Shown here in pieces: positions 62,745-64,000 of a stretch of DNA of 64,000 nt (positions within the stretch are counted from its first letter, which is position 1; every line of letters starts with the position of its first letter). The translations under genes and the position numbers were made by a program. The DNA is from Chloroflexota bacterium (GTDB lineage: Bacteria; Chloroflexota; UBA11872; VXNJ01): positions 1 through 64,000 of the forward strand of contig JAPOWW010000010.1 in assembly GCA_026707405.1 (NCBI GenBank), read 5' to 3'. The notes below the pieces were generated by a model. The model had not been told where the DNA came from, did not search any database, and worked only from the letters and a program-made list of their open reading frames with translations.

Positions 62745-63127
62745 ACCGGGGCGTACTCGACGCGTCCGCGATCCTCGCGTTTCTCCGCGACGAACCGGGC
62801 GCCGACGTAGTTGCCCGGTACCGTGGCGGCGCCATCGTATCGGCCGTCAACGTAGCGGAGGTCGGGAGCCGGCTTGCCGATCTAGGCGCGAGTCTGCCGG
62901 AAGTGCGGCGAGCCATCGCCCTGATGGCCCTGGAGATTATTCCCTTCGACTCGGAACAGGCTTTTGCCGCTGCCGGGATCCGCGACCGCACTCGCGGCCG
63001 GGGCTTGTCACTCGGCGACCGCGCATGTCTCCAGCTGGCGGCGCGTCACGAGCTGCCGGCGGTTACTGCAGACCGCGCTTGGGCAACGCTCGATCTGGAA
63101 GCCGATGTGCAGCTCATTCGGAGTTGA
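62741..63127 (+). CDS. PIN-domain toxin, VapC type
   Basis: A 128-residue ribonuclease toxin. The PIN acidic residues are Asp7 (VLDASA), Glu40 (NVAEVGS), Asp93 (LGDRACL) and Asp111 (TADRAW), a full set, so it should be active on RNA. Its start overlaps the antitoxin stop, the usual VapBC layout. Length and motif spacing are normal. Confidence 0.92.
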   Translation: MNRGVLDASAILAFLRDEPGADVVARYRGGAIVSAVNVAEVGSRLADLGASLPEVRRAIALMALEIIPFDSEQAFAAAGIRDRTRGRGLSLGDRACLQLAARHELPAVTADRAWATLDLEADVQLIRS

Positions 63128-63354
63128 CGCGCAGAGCCAGCTCGCCTGCGCCGAGAAAACCGCTAGCTTATTTCCGCTTCATGCGAAGGCGTTGACTGTA
63201 GATTGCCAGACGGCAACGCACGGGTGACGAATCCGCAAACTGCACTGAGAGCCGCAGTCCAACTCCTCCCCGTTAACTCAACCAGAATGTCCATTGTTTA
63301 GAGAGTCACTTCGCTATCCTTCCTTACTGCCGGCGGAGAATCGGAGACTGTTTT

Positions 63355-64000
63355 GTGGAAAAGCAACCCATCCTGGAGTTGCGCGACGTCGTCAAGGACT
63401 TCGGCGGCGTCCGGGCCGTGGATCACTGTTCCCTGAAAGTGACGCCGGGCGCCGTTACAGGCCTGATCGGCCCCAACGGTGCCGGCAAAACTACTCTTTT
63501 CAACCTGGTTTCGGGCGCGATGTCGCCGACCAGCGGTGAGATTCTCTTCCGCGGCCAGCACATCCAGGGAATGCGGATGCACCAGACGTTCGAGCTTGGC
63601 CTTGTGCGCACGTTTCAGATTCCCAGGGAGATGAAACGCATGACCGTGCTCGAAAACCTGATGCTGGTGCCGGCCCCTCAGCTAGGCGAACGCCCATGGA
63701 CGTCATGGCTTATTCCCTGGATAGTGGACCGCCAGGAGCGACGCATCGAGTCCCAGGCGCTGGAAGTTCTGGACTTCGTCAGTCTCTCGCACCTCGCCGA
63801 CGAATACGCGGGTAACCTGTCCGGCGGTCAGAAGAAGCTCCTGGAGTTCGCCAGAACCCTCATGGCCCAGCCCCGGATGGTCCTGTTGGACGAGCCGGGC
63901 GCCGGGGTCAACCGGACCCTCCTTCGAGAGCTCTCCGCCGGCATCCTCAAAGCCAGCATTGAACGCGATATCACCTTCGTAATCATCGAGCACGACATGC
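63355..64000 (+). CDS. branched-chain amino acid-type ABC ATPase (LivG-like), truncated by the window end
   Basis: The frame opens at a GTG at 63355 and runs off the end. The Walker A motif is GLIGPNGAGKTTLF, the signature loop is LSGGQKKLLEFAR and the Walker B is MVLLDEPGAGVN, followed by VIIEHD with the switch His. The QIPREMKRMTVLENLMLVP stretch and the Gly-rich start are typical of LivG. It would drive a high-affinity amino acid or short amide/urea-type importer. Permeases are expected beyond the window. Confidence 0.92.
   Translation, partial: MEKQPILELRDVVKDFGGVRAVDHCSLKVTPGAVTGLIGPNGAGKTTLFNLVSGAMSPTSGEILFRGQHIQGMRMHQTFELGLVRTFQIPREMKRMTVLENLMLVPAPQLGERPWTSWLIPWIVDRQERRIESQALEVLDFVSLSHLADEYAGNLSGGQKKLLEFARTLMAQPRMVLLDEPGAGVNRTLLRELSAGILKASIERDITFVIIEHDM

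Overview
This looks like a chromosomal window from a high-GC, free-living or sponge/marine-associated Chloroflexota (SAR202/Dehalococcoidia-like). That placement is inferred from family content and style, not from a marker gene. Pointers are the lipoproteins whose Cys is followed by Val/Glu/Lys-rich EKVV-type linkers (1072 and 57806), frequent TTG/GTG starts, five Gfo/Idh/MocA oxidoreductases, an enolase-superfamily dehydratase, acetamidases and CocE hydrolases. No rRNA, intact tRNA, CRISPR array or complete transposase gene was seen. Apart from an AbrB-type antitoxin and a small HTH protein, no transcription regulators were recognised.

Region by region. 1-520: repeats. 522-2837: small orphan genes, including two lipoproteins, one with a nuclease (SNase) domain. 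2892-8296 (minus): an operon-like sugar-catabolism set (Gfo/Idh/MocA, FAA hydrolase, PmoA/DUF6807 protein, TIM-barrel isomerase, DegT aminotransferase). 8504-11019 (plus): a membrane-anchored propeller protein and an unknown protein, ending at a strong hairpin. 11126-14198 (minus): HpcH/HpaI aldolase and a large glycosidase-like protein. 14758-17031 (plus): oxidoreductase and galactonate-dehydratase-like enzyme.

17127-23696 (plus) is the most striking accessory region. It is a tight three-gene cassette of a HEPN+DUF499 ATPase, a DUF1156 Zn-ribbon DNA methyltransferase and a GIY-YIG nuclease. It has the look of a compact anti-phage or restriction-like system.

23844-33874 holds an orphan hydantoinase-B protein, then methyltransferases, Nudix hydrolases, a P-loop kinase, a GDPD and a CocE hydrolase. 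This part has been shaped by duplication and retains a kinase-gene scar. 33887-42260 holds a class IV aminotransferase, a ferritin-like protein, an aldo/keto reductase, an amidohydrolase fused to a degenerate alpha/beta hydrolase, and a split transketolase. 42261-44240 is mostly repeats with one HTH gene. 44241-53199 holds a second class IV aminotransferase, an oxidoreductase, a TPP enzyme and two acetamidases separated by gene remnants that record a tandem duplication, then a very unusual permease/FG-GAP/ASPIC fusion. 53242-59055 is a sugar ABC transporter (binding protein and two permeases, no ATPase) bracketed by two oxidoreductases. 59251-64000 holds a secreted Gmad2-like protein, a BNR sialidase-like protein, a VapBC-type toxin-antitoxin pair and the start of a LivG-type ABC ATPase.

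Taken together the window reads as a patchwork of small catabolic modules for carbohydrates, carboxylates and amides, each with its own oxidoreductase. They are separated by several families of short palindromic repeats and interrupted by one defence-type cassette. All coordinates and motifs were read by eye from the sequence; family names are recognitions without database search.
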